From assembly GCA_963702445.1 (NCBI GenBank), contig CAVPCZ010000020.1, forward strand, positions 127,742 through 191,741: 64,000 bases of DNA, written 5' to 3'. Positions 27,403 through 37,468 of the stretch are shown here, in pieces; position 1 is the first letter of the stretch, and the number at the start of each line of letters is the position of its first letter. Source of the stretch: CAVPCZ01 sp963702445. Lineage in GTDB: Bacteria > Bacteroidota > Ignavibacteria > UBA10030 > UBA6906. The notes under the pieces were generated by a model. That model was not told where the DNA came from, ran no database searches, and saw only the letters and a program-made list of their open reading frames with translations. The translations under genes and the position numbers were made by a program.

Positions 27403-28394
27403 GTGGTTTCGTCCCCCTCGCGGAGCCCCGCGTTGACCAGATCGTGAAGATGGACGACCCCGACGGGAACAGACGTGCTGTCTACGACGATCATTTGAGT
27501 GATCTTGTACGTTTCCATCTCCTGGAGAACCAGAACCGCACGCGATCCCTGCCGGACTATTTTGGGATTGCGGGTCATCGCCATGTTCGCGGTTATCCCG
27601 CTGATGTCGCTTGTCGTCTGCAGGAGTCTCCGCAGGTCACCATCGGTGATTATCCCTTCAAGCGCGCCGTCGTGCCTGAGGACGCATGTACACCCGAGAC
27701 GCTTGCTGGTCATTTCCACGATTGCATCACGCAACGGCACATCCCCGCGTACGCGGGGGACCCCGTCCCCCTGGACCATCAACTCATCCACCTTCAATAA
27801 CAACCGTTTGCCCAGCGTGCCCCCGGGGTGGTACAGCGCAAAATCCTCGCGGCGGAATTGGCGGCGGTCGAGCAGTGCGATGGCCAGTGCATCACCCAGC
27901 ACAAGGGTGGCGGTGGTCGAGGATGTGGGCGCGAGATCGAGGGGGCATGCTTCTTCTTCAACGGACACATCGAGCACTTCGGTGGATTCCCGGGCCAGCA
28001 TGGAATTCATCCGGCCGACGAGCGAAATGATGGGCACGCCCAGGCGTTTGAACATCGGAATGAGGGTATTCAACTCGCCGGTGTTGCCGCTTTTCGAAAG
28101 GCAGATCACGACATCGTCCCCGCGCACAATGCCCAGGTCGCCGTGCACGGCATCCGAGGGGTGCAGGAAGATCGCGGGTGTGCCGGTGGAATTCATGGTT
28201 GCCACGATCTTGCGGGCGATGATCCCGGATTTCCCGACGCCGGTCACGATCACGCGTCCCGCACATCCCCAGATCAGGTCCACCGCCCTGGCGAACCGTT
28301 CGTCAATACGGTCCTGGAGAGCGATGACCGCCTTCCCTTCAATCCGGACGACCTCCTTGCCTTTGGCGATAGCGTTGTGGTCTTCTTCGTTCAT
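27399..28394 (-). CDS. kdsD: Arabinose-5-phosphate isomerase KdsD (KpsF/GutQ family)
   Basis: Converts ribulose-5-phosphate to arabinose-5-phosphate, the first step of Kdo synthesis. 331 residues: SIS domain with VIVTGVGKSGIIARKIVATM, NSTGTPAIFLHPSDAVHGDL and CLSKSGNTGEL, then FALYHPGGTLGKRLLL and a pair of CBS domains (LGCTCVLRHDGALEGIITDG, ITQMIVVDSTSVPVGVVHLH). Overlaps kdsC and lptC by 4 bp on either side. Confidence 0.95.
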   Translation of the reverse strand: MNEEDHNAIAKGKEVVRIEGKAVIALQDRIDERFARAVDLIWGCAGRVIVTGVGKSGIIARKIVATMNSTGTPAIFLHPSDAVHGDLGIVRGDDVVICLSKSGNTGELNTLIPMFKRLGVPIISLVGRMNSMLARESTEVLDVSVEEEACPLDLAPTSSTTATLVLGDALAIALLDRRQFRREDFALYHPGGTLGKRLLLKVDELMVQGDGVPRVRGDVPLRDAIVEMTSKRLGCTCVLRHDGALEGIITDGDLRRLLQTTSDISGITANMAMTRNPKIVRQGSRAVLVLQEMETYKITQMIVVDSTSVPVGVVHLHDLVNAGLREGDETT

Positions 28395-28909
28395 CTTCTT
28401 TTTTCCGTGGGACTCTGGTGTGCAAGAATCAGGTCAATCACTTCGCGGGCCGCCCCGTCTCCGCCTGCCGCCCGCGTGACATACTGGACAATGCGCAATA
28501 CCTCCGGACGGGCGTTTTTGGGCGCTGCGGCGAATCCCACCGTGCGGAGCAGAGGCATATCGAACAGCTCGTCTCCCATAAAGGCAAATTCCTCGTCCTG
28601 GAAATGGTATTTCTCCTGAAGGGAACGCATCGCCGTCACCTTGTCCTGCATTCCCTGGATGACATCGCCGATGCCCAGTGCCGCCGCCCGCGCGGTCACC
28701 ACGGGGGTTGTGCGTCCGCTGATCAGCCCGATCTTCAGGCCGTGCTCGAACGCACGCACAACACCATAGCCGTCATGTGCATGAAACCGTTTGAATTCGA
28801 CGCCCTGGGCGGAATAGTAGAGACCGCCGTCGGTGAGCACCCCGTCCACGTCCAGCAGGAGCATTTTGATGCGCCGCAGGCGCGGGCCGATGGATTTCCG
28901 TGTCGGCAT
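28391..28909 (-). CDS. kdsC: 3-deoxy-D-manno-octulosonate 8-phosphate phosphatase KdsC
   Basis: HAD phosphatase that releases Kdo from Kdo-8-phosphate. 172 residues. Motif I LLLDVDGVLTDGGLYYS holds the nucleophile Asp20 and Asp22; GVEFKRFHAHDGYGV, IGLISGRTTPVVTARAAALG, the lysine in GMQDKVTAM and motif III AFMGDELFDMPLL are all present. No cap domain, as in C0 HAD phosphatases. It sits between kdsA (adjacent) and kdsD (4-bp overlap). Confidence 0.95.
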   Translation of the reverse strand: MPTRKSIGPRLRRIKMLLLDVDGVLTDGGLYYSAQGVEFKRFHAHDGYGVVRAFEHGLKIGLISGRTTPVVTARAAALGIGDVIQGMQDKVTAMRSLQEKYHFQDEEFAFMGDELFDMPLLRTVGFAAAPKNARPEVLRIVQYVTRAAGGDGAAREVIDLILAHQSPTEKRR

Positions 28910-29734
28910 TCACCACCCTTTCACAAGCCGGTCGATGGCCGTTGCCTGCGTGAGAAGCGCGTCCAGGAGATCCAGCCGGAGCTGGCTGGCGGCATCGCTG
29001 AGAGCCTTGGCCGGGTCCGGGTGCACTTCCACGAAGAGCCCGTCGATACCGACGGCGACGCCCGCCCGCATGATCGGAAAGATGAACTCCGGCTGGCCAC
29101 CCGATTGTGCGCTGTGAGGATCTCCTCCCGGGAGCTGGACCGAATGCGTGGCGTCCAGAACCACCGGATATCCGAGGTCACGCATGATCTTCAACGCACG
29201 CATATCCACCACGAGATTATGATAGCCGAACGTGGTTCCCCGCTCGGTGAGCAACACCCGGGCGTTCCCGGTATCGCGGACCTTCTCAGCGGCGTGACGC
29301 ATGTCATCGGGGGCCAGAAACTGCCCCTTCTTGATGTTCACGGCCTTCCCGGTCATCCCCGCGGCGCGCAGGAGATCGGTCTGCCGGCAAAGGAACGCCG
29401 GTATTTGCAGAACATCGACAACGCCGGCCACGGCGCTTATCTCCCCTTCCGTATGAACATCGGTGAGGACCGGCATGCCCGTCGCCGTCCGCACATCCTC
29501 CAGAATCCTGAGCGACTCCTCAATCCCGAGTCCGGTGAAGGCGGTGCCGCTTGTCCTGTTTGCCTTCTTATAGGATGACTTGAAGATCACCGGCACGCCG
29601 TGGCGCGCCGCCACCCCGCGTATGGTGTTCGCCGTGCGGAGCACCATCTCACGTCCCTCGATGACGCATGGACCCGCGATCAGGACGAGAGGGGCTCCGT
29701 CTCCGACGGCAATGTCACCAATCCGTACGTTCAT
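28910..29734 (-). CDS. kdsA: 2-dehydro-3-deoxyphosphooctonate aldolase (Kdo-8-P synthase)
   Basis: Condenses arabinose-5-phosphate with phosphoenolpyruvate. 274 residues from ATG at 29734. Motifs: LIAGPCVIEGREMVLRTA, FKSSYKKANRTSGTAFTGLG, VLTDVHTEGEI, LQIPAFLCRQTDLL, VNIKKGQFLAPDDM, LTERGTTFGYHNLVVDMR and DATHSVQLPGG. The QPEFIFPIMRAGVAVGIDGL block follows. The Cys in IPAGPC-type position (GPCVIEG, Cys25) may place it with metal-dependent or -independent types; not decided here. Its start overlaps the symporter stop by 4 bp. Confidence 0.96.
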   Translation of the reverse strand: MNVRIGDIAVGDGAPLVLIAGPCVIEGREMVLRTANTIRGVAARHGVPVIFKSSYKKANRTSGTAFTGLGIEESLRILEDVRTATGMPVLTDVHTEGEISAVAGVVDVLQIPAFLCRQTDLLRAAGMTGKAVNIKKGQFLAPDDMRHAAEKVRDTGNARVLLTERGTTFGYHNLVVDMRALKIMRDLGYPVVLDATHSVQLPGGDPHSAQSGGQPEFIFPIMRAGVAVGIDGLFVEVHPDPAKALSDAASQLRLDLLDALLTQATAIDRLVKGW

Positions 29735-31284
29735 GATGCCGCCCTCTCCGTTGTGCGCAGCACGCCTTCCTGCTTCGCCATAATGACCGCAACCACTGCG
29801 TCGCCCGTGACATTGAGGACCGTGCGGCACATGTCCAGGATCCTGTCAACGCCGAGGATCAGCGCAATTCCTTCTTCCGGCACATGAACCGACCGTAACA
29901 CGATGATCAGCATGACAAGCCCGACTCCCGGTACCGGCGCGGTGCCGATCGATGCGAGCACCGCCGTGATGAGAATCGTCAGCTGCGCGCCGAGGTTCAG
30001 GTCAACGCCGTACACCTGGGCGATGAACACGGTGGCCACAGCCTGATACATTGACGTACCATCCATGTTCACCGTGGCACCCAGCGGCAGCACAAAGCTG
30101 GTGATTTCCTTCGGCACACCCAGCTTCTGTTCGCACGTTTCCATGTTCAATGGCAATGTTGCGGCACTGGAACTGGAACTGAACGCGATAAGCATCACGT
30201 CTTTGAAATCCCGGAAAAAGCGGACGGGACTCATGCCGCCGAGTGTCCGCAGCAAAAGGGAAAGGGTGATAAACTGGTGCAGTATGAACCCGAGCAGAAG
30301 CGTGCCCGCATACCACGCAAGCGTCTGGAGAATCCCGAAGCCGAATTCCCCCACCGTCGCGGCAATCAGGGCAAACACACCGAAGGGGGCGATCGTCATG
30401 ATCATATCCACCATCCGGATCATCAGATCGCTGAACCCGTCGAAAAAGCCGATCACATGTGCCGCCTTTTCTCTGGCGACCGCCGTGAGGCTGACACCCA
30501 CCATCAACGCAAAAAAGACGATTTGCAGCATGTCTCCCCGGGCCATCGACTCGATCGGGTTTGTGGAGACAATCCGGACGAACATCCCCGTCAGATCCAC
30601 CTCCACTTCCTGCCCCATCTTTTGCTGCATGTCGGGCTGAAATTCCGCCATCAGCTTTTCACGGGCCTCCGGCTCCAGACGTGTGCCGGGCTGGATATAG
30701 TTGACAAGCACGAGGCCGATGGTAATCGCCGAGACAATCGTCACCGCATAGAAGAACAGGGTCTTTGCACCGATACGTCCGACCTTCCGGAGGTCCCCCA
30801 GGCTTGAGGCTCCGACAATCAGCGAGGACACAACCAGCGGAATGGCAATAAACATGAGAAGCCGGATAAACACGGTTCCGATGGGCTTGATCGCGACGGC
30901 GATCGTCTCCACCTTGCCAAGCCTGCTGATTTGCGCATACCGTTCATTCAGCTTATGCACACCTCCCGCCGAATCGACGGAGACATGGTGCACCCAGAGC
31001 ACGGATGCGGCTTTCTGTTCCCGATTCAGCCCGTTGAAGTAGCCAAGAATCTTGAGTTGATCATCCTTTCCGAATTTCGCCGGGGGAACTTCCTCCCGTG
31101 TTGACGAGAATTCGATGGAGGACCAGTCGCGCAGAATGCCTTCCACCTTCTCCTGCCTGGAGTTCGTGTAGGCGATTTCCAACTCGTACTTGCTGACGTT
31201 GAAGAGCACGCCGAAGGCAGCGCCAAGAACGAGCGCCAGGAGAATCTTGTTGTGGAGCTTCAAGCGGGGAAGGCGAATCGCCAT
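29731..31284 (-). CDS. Dicarboxylate/amino acid:cation symporter with enlarged loops
   Basis: DAACS-family (GltP/DctA/GltPh-type) secondary transporter. 517 residues, about 90 more than usual. The serine-rich motif FSSSSSAATLP, GATVNMDGTSMY and the SIGTAPVPGVGLVMLIIVL segment of the transport domain are present, with DRILDMCRTVLNVTGDAVVA at the end of TM8. Between TM1 (about 12-29) and TM2 (about 132) there is a ~100-residue hydrophilic insertion, and a second charged insertion (LEPEAREKLMAEFQPDMQQK) follows TM3. It is the first gene of the Kdo/Lpt operon, with a 4-bp overlap to kdsA. Substrate cannot be fixed. Confidence 0.9.
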   Translation of the reverse strand: MAIRLPRLKLHNKILLALVLGAAFGVLFNVSKYELEIAYTNSRQEKVEGILRDWSSIEFSSTREEVPPAKFGKDDQLKILGYFNGLNREQKAASVLWVHHVSVDSAGGVHKLNERYAQISRLGKVETIAVAIKPIGTVFIRLLMFIAIPLVVSSLIVGASSLGDLRKVGRIGAKTLFFYAVTIVSAITIGLVLVNYIQPGTRLEPEAREKLMAEFQPDMQQKMGQEVEVDLTGMFVRIVSTNPIESMARGDMLQIVFFALMVGVSLTAVAREKAAHVIGFFDGFSDLMIRMVDMIMTIAPFGVFALIAATVGEFGFGILQTLAWYAGTLLLGFILHQFITLSLLLRTLGGMSPVRFFRDFKDVMLIAFSSSSSAATLPLNMETCEQKLGVPKEITSFVLPLGATVNMDGTSMYQAVATVFIAQVYGVDLNLGAQLTILITAVLASIGTAPVPGVGLVMLIIVLRSVHVPEEGIALILGVDRILDMCRTVLNVTGDAVVAVIMAKQEGVLRTTERAAS

Positions 31285-31314
31285 GATGTGGAGACCTTTG
31301 GTGGAGTATCTGCC

Positions 31315-31343
31315 ATGGTACGAAAAAACGACCAGACAATCAA
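31315..31343 (-). promoter_or_regulatory. Candidate promoter for the symporter-kds-lpt operon
   Basis: On the minus strand TTGATT, a 17-base spacer ending TTTTTTCG and TACCAT (4/6 to TATAAT), 31 bp upstream of the ATG at 31284. Shares the -35 box, spacer length and TTTTTCG with the icd promoter candidate. Confidence 0.45.
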
Positions 31344-31393
31344 AAGAGGTGTTATTTCTCGTGATTTTTCGTTATTCTGTGCTCCATCCGATC

Positions 31394-32236
31394 ATGTTCC
31401 GGGCATACGCGAAAATCAACATCGGGCTGTACGTCGTTGAACGGCGGCCAGACGGGTATCACAATATCGAGACGGTCTTTCACCGGATCGATCTCTGGGA
31501 TGAGCTCGCTTTCGCCCCCTCGCCGACTATCGAGGTCCTGACCGAGAGTCCCGACGTGCCGGGCGATGCCTCCAATATCTGCCACAAGGCTGCACGTTTG
31601 CTGCAGGACCACCTGGGCGTGTCAACGGGAGTCCGGATTTCCCTGCGGAAACAGGTACCCGTTGGTGCCGGACTCGGCGGTGGGAGCGCGGATGGGGCCG
31701 CGGTGCTGCGTGAACTGCCGGCATTCTGGGGCAGGGCCGTGGATGAACCAACGCTCCGGCGGCTGGCCCTCGAACTCGGCTCCGACGTCCCCTTTTTTCT
31801 CGGCCATGGTTCTGCAGTTGCCTCCAGCCGGGGGGAGATCCTCGACTACTTCCCTCTGGACATCCCCTTTGCCATTCTTCTCTGCCACCCCAATATTCAC
31901 GTCGCCACGGGTTGGGCGTACGGACGCATCACACCGGGAAGTGCGGGCAAACCGGCGGATCTGCGGCAGGCTGTTCTTCAGGGCATACGCGAACCATCGC
32001 GACTCGCACAGCTGCTGCGGAACGACTTTGAACCCGTCGTGTTCGCTTCACATCCCGCAATAGCAGACCTCAAAGAAAGCATGATCCGGGGTGGTGCCGT
32101 GTTTTCGCTCATGTCCGGAAGCGGCTCGTCGGTGTACGGATTTTTCACGGAAATCCCGGATGCCGAGCGGGTTGCGGCCTCCCTGGCTGCCCGCGGGTTT
32201 CGCACCTCTGTCACATTGCCCCATTTCCATGCCTAG
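31394..32236 (+). CDS. ispE: 4-diphosphocytidyl-2-C-methyl-D-erythritol kinase
   Basis: GHMP kinase of the non-mevalonate isoprenoid pathway. 280 residues. FRAYAKINIGLYVVERRPDG with the catalytic Lys, GYHNIETVFHRIDL, the glycine-rich ATP loop VPVGAGLGGGSADGAAVLRE, LGSDVPFFLGHGSAVASSRG with the conserved Asp, and FSLMSGSGSSVYGFF are all present. ATG at 31394 chosen because the conserved start MFRAYAKINIGL begins there. Divergent from the symporter operon and overlapping the TonB receptor gene by 8 bp. Confidence 0.95.
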   Translation: MFRAYAKINIGLYVVERRPDGYHNIETVFHRIDLWDELAFAPSPTIEVLTESPDVPGDASNICHKAARLLQDHLGVSTGVRISLRKQVPVGAGLGGGSADGAAVLRELPAFWGRAVDEPTLRRLALELGSDVPFFLGHGSAVASSRGEILDYFPLDIPFAILLCHPNIHVATGWAYGRITPGSAGKPADLRQAVLQGIREPSRLAQLLRNDFEPVVFASHPAIADLKESMIRGGAVFSLMSGSGSSVYGFFTEIPDAERVAASLAARGFRTSVTLPHFHA

Positions 32237-34232
32237 GGCCCGCCTTAGCCTCCTGCTGATGTTGGGCTGTATCCTGCAGACTGCGCGTCCGCAGGAGGTC
32301 CCGCGCGATTCATCCGCGACGGTGAGGCGCGGCTCTTCTGCATCGGAAAAGCCGGACAGCAGCCATACCCAGCGCGCGGATTCTCTCGTGCGCTATCTGC
32401 TGCCGCAGGGCGCCGGACGCCTCAATCTGGCATTGGACAGCTGTTCCGTTGTGAACATCCGCGATGTGGAGTGGTTTATCCCGCGATTCGCCGGCGACTT
32501 GCTCTGGCAGATACCCGGCATGTTTCTCGCCGATCCCGCGAGCACCGGACAGTATGTTGTCCCCTTCCTGCGCGGAGCCGACTGGCGCGCCATCCAGGTC
32601 CTCAAGAACGGCCGTCCGTTGAACGATCCCGGATCGGGCATTTACAATCTGTACTACCCGCAGACGAGCAATGAGGAGGTCATCGAGGTGGTCACCGGGC
32701 CCCGTGCATTTCTGTTCGCGCCGGGAAGCGCCGGCGGGGCGATCAACCTCGTGGAATACAAACGCACCAACCCCATCCCCTTTTCCACACTCCGTTACTC
32801 CCAGTCGGCATACCAGACGACCACCACCGAGGGCAATGTCAGCCAGAATCTCAGCCGACGCGTCAATCTCGCACTCGGGTTTCAGTTCCAGGGGACCGAT
32901 GGCCGTTACGTGAATGCGGCTCATGAACAGTGGAATATCCATGGGGCGTTACGGTACCACCTGCATCCCGATTGGAGCATCACGGTTTCCGAAGAATACA
33001 CACAATTGCGGACGGGATTGAATGGCGGCATCAACATGGCGGCCACGGGATCCTCCCGGGCATTTGTCCCGCAGCAGGCGGTGGTCAGGAACTCCACCGC
33101 CTATGAAAAAGTGAGGCGGCATGACCTCGATCTCACGCTGGTGGGGCATCCGCTGGCGGATTCCACCGACCTGACTTCTCTTTCGGTGTACTATACCTCG
33201 GTCCTGCGGGAATACCGTGATGAGGCCCCGAGTGCCGGACGATTCATACAGGCAGACGACCGCACATCCCGGTTTGGCGTGATGTTGCGACAGGAGTTGA
33301 CCGCCGGCATCCACCACCTCAGCGGCGGTGCTCACCTCGATCTTCCCCAGGTGGAAGGAAGTCCGAACATCGGCCGCCTCCGGGTTCCCGCGGGTGCGCT
33401 CTGGCTGAAGGAAGAAGTGGGTTTGGACAACCTGGCCGCCGCGGTGTACACGCGCCTGGACCAGGTGAAGGGGGAGAACCACGTCGGTTTTGGCGGCGAT
33501 GTCGGATATACGTTCGGCAACGGGTTGCGTTTGTTCGGAGGGTGGTCCCAATCGTTCCGTCCCCCCTCTCCGGCTGAAATGTCCCTCAGCGACAGCTCGG
33601 TTACCCGGACGGATCCGATAGGCACGGAACGACACCGCCTTCTTGAACTGGGAGCCGCCTTCAGCCTGGCCGGCCGTGGTACGATCAAGATGGCATGGGC
33701 CCGGCGGGAAGTGACCGACCCGATCCTGATAACACCTGTCACGCACGCGGCGGTATTTCCGTGGTTTGCGATTGCCAATGGGGATCGTCTCACTTCCAGC
33801 AACCTGGAGTTATCGCTCTCCTGGCGATTCGGGTTCATCCTGCTCGAGGGCACGGGCACCTATGTTCTCGCATACGATGACGGGCTGGGCTTCAACGAGA
33901 TACTTCCCCGGTTCTTCGGAAACGGCGGCGTGTACTTCCGCAGTGCGTTGCTTGAAAACCGCCTTGATCTGAAAGCCGGCGTGCGGGGCCGCATCGCCAC
34001 ATCCTTCTACGGGGCGGCCTTCAACCCGCAACACCTGTTTGCCGTGCCGAATACCGAGTCAAAAATCGGTCTGGCTTCATCGCTGGACGCCCTCGTGGTC
34101 GGACATATCGGTGATGCGCATGTGTTTTTTGTCTGGGAGAACCTGCTCAACATCCAGTACTTCACCACGCCGTACACACCCGCCCTTGACCGGGTCATCC
34201 GTTTCGGGATCTACTGGGAATTCTGGAATTGA
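32229..34232 (+). CDS. TonB-dependent receptor
   Basis: 667 residues with a signal peptide (MPRARLSLLLMLGCILQTARP). The plug domain shows DLLWQIPGMFLADPASTGQY, QVLKNGRPLNDPGSGIYNLY and EEVIEVVTGPRAFLFAPGSA plus GGAINLVEYKR, the usual plug signatures; no carboxypeptidase-like N-domain is present. The rest is beta-barrel with a conserved FRPPSPAEMSL segment and a C-terminal FGIYWEFWN ending near an aromatic. It imports an unknown ligand through the outer membrane. The ATG at 32229 lies within the end of ispE. Confidence 0.9.
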   Translation: MPRARLSLLLMLGCILQTARPQEVPRDSSATVRRGSSASEKPDSSHTQRADSLVRYLLPQGAGRLNLALDSCSVVNIRDVEWFIPRFAGDLLWQIPGMFLADPASTGQYVVPFLRGADWRAIQVLKNGRPLNDPGSGIYNLYYPQTSNEEVIEVVTGPRAFLFAPGSAGGAINLVEYKRTNPIPFSTLRYSQSAYQTTTTEGNVSQNLSRRVNLALGFQFQGTDGRYVNAAHEQWNIHGALRYHLHPDWSITVSEEYTQLRTGLNGGINMAATGSSRAFVPQQAVVRNSTAYEKVRRHDLDLTLVGHPLADSTDLTSLSVYYTSVLREYRDEAPSAGRFIQADDRTSRFGVMLRQELTAGIHHLSGGAHLDLPQVEGSPNIGRLRVPAGALWLKEEVGLDNLAAAVYTRLDQVKGENHVGFGGDVGYTFGNGLRLFGGWSQSFRPPSPAEMSLSDSSVTRTDPIGTERHRLLELGAAFSLAGRGTIKMAWARREVTDPILITPVTHAAVFPWFAIANGDRLTSSNLELSLSWRFGFILLEGTGTYVLAYDDGLGFNEILPRFFGNGGVYFRSALLENRLDLKAGVRGRIATSFYGAAFNPQHLFAVPNTESKIGLASSLDALVVGHIGDAHVFFVWENLLNIQYFTTPYTPALDRVIRFGIYWEFWN

Positions 34233-34241
34233 GGAGGAACA

Positions 34242-34720
34242 ATGATGAAAGAGCTGGAACTGCTGCTGCGTATAATGGACGAGGGGTTTGAAAAGAAAGC
34301 CTGGCACGGCACCAATCTGCGCGGTGCGATACGGGGCATTGACACTCGACGAGGCCGCATGGCGGCCGGCACCGGAGCGGCATAATATCTGGGAGATTGT
34401 CGTCCACGCCGCATACTGGAAGTACGCCGTCCGGAGGCGCCTGGAAGGGGGAAAACGGGGATCCTTCGTCCTGAAGGGAAGCAACTGGTTTCCGCGCGGG
34501 AAGGAAATGGGTTCCACTCTCTGGCAGGAAGATATCCATTTGCTCGAGCACGAACACAGACTGCTGAGAGAAGTTGCCGCCGCCCTTCCGGATTCGGAAC
34601 TGCACACGAAGGCGCCCGGCGGATCTGTCGCCGTCTCAACGCTCCTGTACGGAGATATCCCATCACGATGTGTATCACGCCGGGCAGATCCAGGTGTTGA
34701 AAAGGCTGCAGCGCGGTTAG
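34242..34720 (+). CDS. DinB-family protein (two frameshifts)
   Basis: About 158 residues of the DinB/YfiT four-helix-bundle superfamily, metal-dependent thiol transferases or hydrolases. GAGGAGG at 34231 precedes two adjacent ATGs (34242, 34245). Frame changes near 34335 and 34655 restore MMKELELLLRIMDEGFEKKA, NIWEIVVHAAYWKYAVRRRL and the final DVYHAGQIQVLKRLQRG, which carry the three metal-binding histidines expected for the family. It follows the TonB receptor by 9 bp; target unknown. Confidence 0.8.
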
Positions 34721-34756
34721 CGTCGCGGTCACGAGTTCACCCGCGCTCCCGGTCCG

Positions 34757-36061
34757 CTACGACTCCTGTTGTGACCGCACCGTGATGGTCTCCAACCCGT
34801 GCGCATCCGGTCCGGTTTCGCGTTTCAGCAGCAGCAGTGCAAACACAACCCCGAGGATCCCCAATCCGCTGAAAATCCACATCCCCAGGGTGTACCCCCC
34901 CGGATTGTCCAGACCGGCGCCCGACGTATCGTTCGCCCATCCGATGATCAGATTGAACCCGGCGAGGCCGATGTTCTGGATCATGGTCATCAGTCCGTAC
35001 GCCGTCCCCAGCTTCTCCTGTCCCACGATATAGGCCACCGAAGGCCACATCACGGCGGGTATCAACGAGAATGCTATGCCCATCATTGCCATGGGGACAT
35101 AGAGGGAGACCTCTGTGTACGCCATCATGAGATAGACGGGGATAAGCAGCACGGACCCGAACACCATCAGTCTCGCACGCTTGCCGACACGGTCCGCCAT
35201 GTATCCAAAGAGCGGCGTCGCGATCATCGCAAAGAGCGTGAGCATGCTGGAGAGGAAGCCACCGAACTCGCGGCTTGCGCCGTGGGCTTCGATGAAGAAC
35301 TTTACGGCGAATGTCTGAAACGGGAAGATGGCCGAGTAGAACGTGATACAGAGGGCCACGATTATCCAGTAGGATTTCCCGAAGCGCCAGAGGTCGGCAA
35401 GGACCACCTTGTCCGTGGATCCCGCCTTTCCGAGATCGAACCGTTTTTCCGAGCTCACCTCCAGAATCCAGTAGATCACCGCGCCGGCAACACAGATCAC
35501 GCCCGCCAGCACGGAGAGGAGGAGTGGCAGCCGCCATTCGGTGTAGAGCGAAGAAGCCCACGTGGGGGAATTCAGCGCGGCGAAGGATCCCAGCCGGGCG
35601 ATGGTCAGGTTCAGGCCGAAGGCAAAGCTGAGTTCCTTTCCCCGGAACCATTTGGCGATCGCGGTGGTCACGGCAACGATCAGGGATTCCGCCCCGAGGC
35701 CGAATATCAGCCGTCCGGCGGCCATAACCTCGAGAGTACCGGAGCTCACCGTGATCGCGGCGCCGGCCAGGCAGAGGAGCGAGAAGATGAAGGTCGAGCG
35801 GCGGGTGCCGATCTTGTCAATGATCATCCCGCCGATCAACACCATGAAAACGTTCGGGATGCTGTAGATGGCGTTGAGCCATCCGATATCCCCATCCGCG
35901 AAGCCCAGCTGGGTTTTCAGAACGTCGGCGAGCGGACTGATGCTGTCATAGATGTAGTAGTTGCCGAACATCGCCAGGCTGATAAGGACAAGCACGAGCC
36001 AGCGGTACCAGCGCGGAGGCGGCATTGTGGCGGCATGGAACGAAGCTGAGGGCACAGTCAT
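34757..36061 (-). CDS. Major facilitator superfamily transporter
   Basis: 434 residues with 12 predicted membrane helices. Typical MFS features: GGMIIDKIGTRRSTFIFSLL between TM2 and TM3 and the second-half counterpart GYMADRVGKRARLMVFGSVL, each with the loop motif G-x-x-x-D-(R/K)-x-G-(R/K)-R. The central loop (VSSEKRFDLGKAGSTDKVVL) separates the two six-helix halves. The sequence is closest in feel to the MFSD1-like branch, but substrate and direction are unknown. It reads away from the two-component operon, with 60 bp in between. Confidence 0.85.
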   Translation of the reverse strand: MTVPSASFHAATMPPPRWYRWLVLVLISLAMFGNYYIYDSISPLADVLKTQLGFADGDIGWLNAIYSIPNVFMVLIGGMIIDKIGTRRSTFIFSLLCLAGAAITVSSGTLEVMAAGRLIFGLGAESLIVAVTTAIAKWFRGKELSFAFGLNLTIARLGSFAALNSPTWASSLYTEWRLPLLLSVLAGVICVAGAVIYWILEVSSEKRFDLGKAGSTDKVVLADLWRFGKSYWIIVALCITFYSAIFPFQTFAVKFFIEAHGASREFGGFLSSMLTLFAMIATPLFGYMADRVGKRARLMVFGSVLLIPVYLMMAYTEVSLYVPMAMMGIAFSLIPAVMWPSVAYIVGQEKLGTAYGLMTMIQNIGLAGFNLIIGWANDTSGAGLDNPGGYTLGMWIFSGLGILGVVFALLLLKRETGPDAHGLETITVRSQQES

Positions 36062-36121
36062 GGGTTGCCGTTATGATGGGGGATGGGAGGCTCTACGAAT
36101 GTACATAAAACGGGCCGTGAA

Positions 36122-37464
<1,343 letters not shown>

Positions 37465-37468
<4 letters not shown>

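Noticed and set aside
34799..36049. 416-codon open frame on the plus strand
   Set aside because: Shadow of the MFS gene; no coding character.
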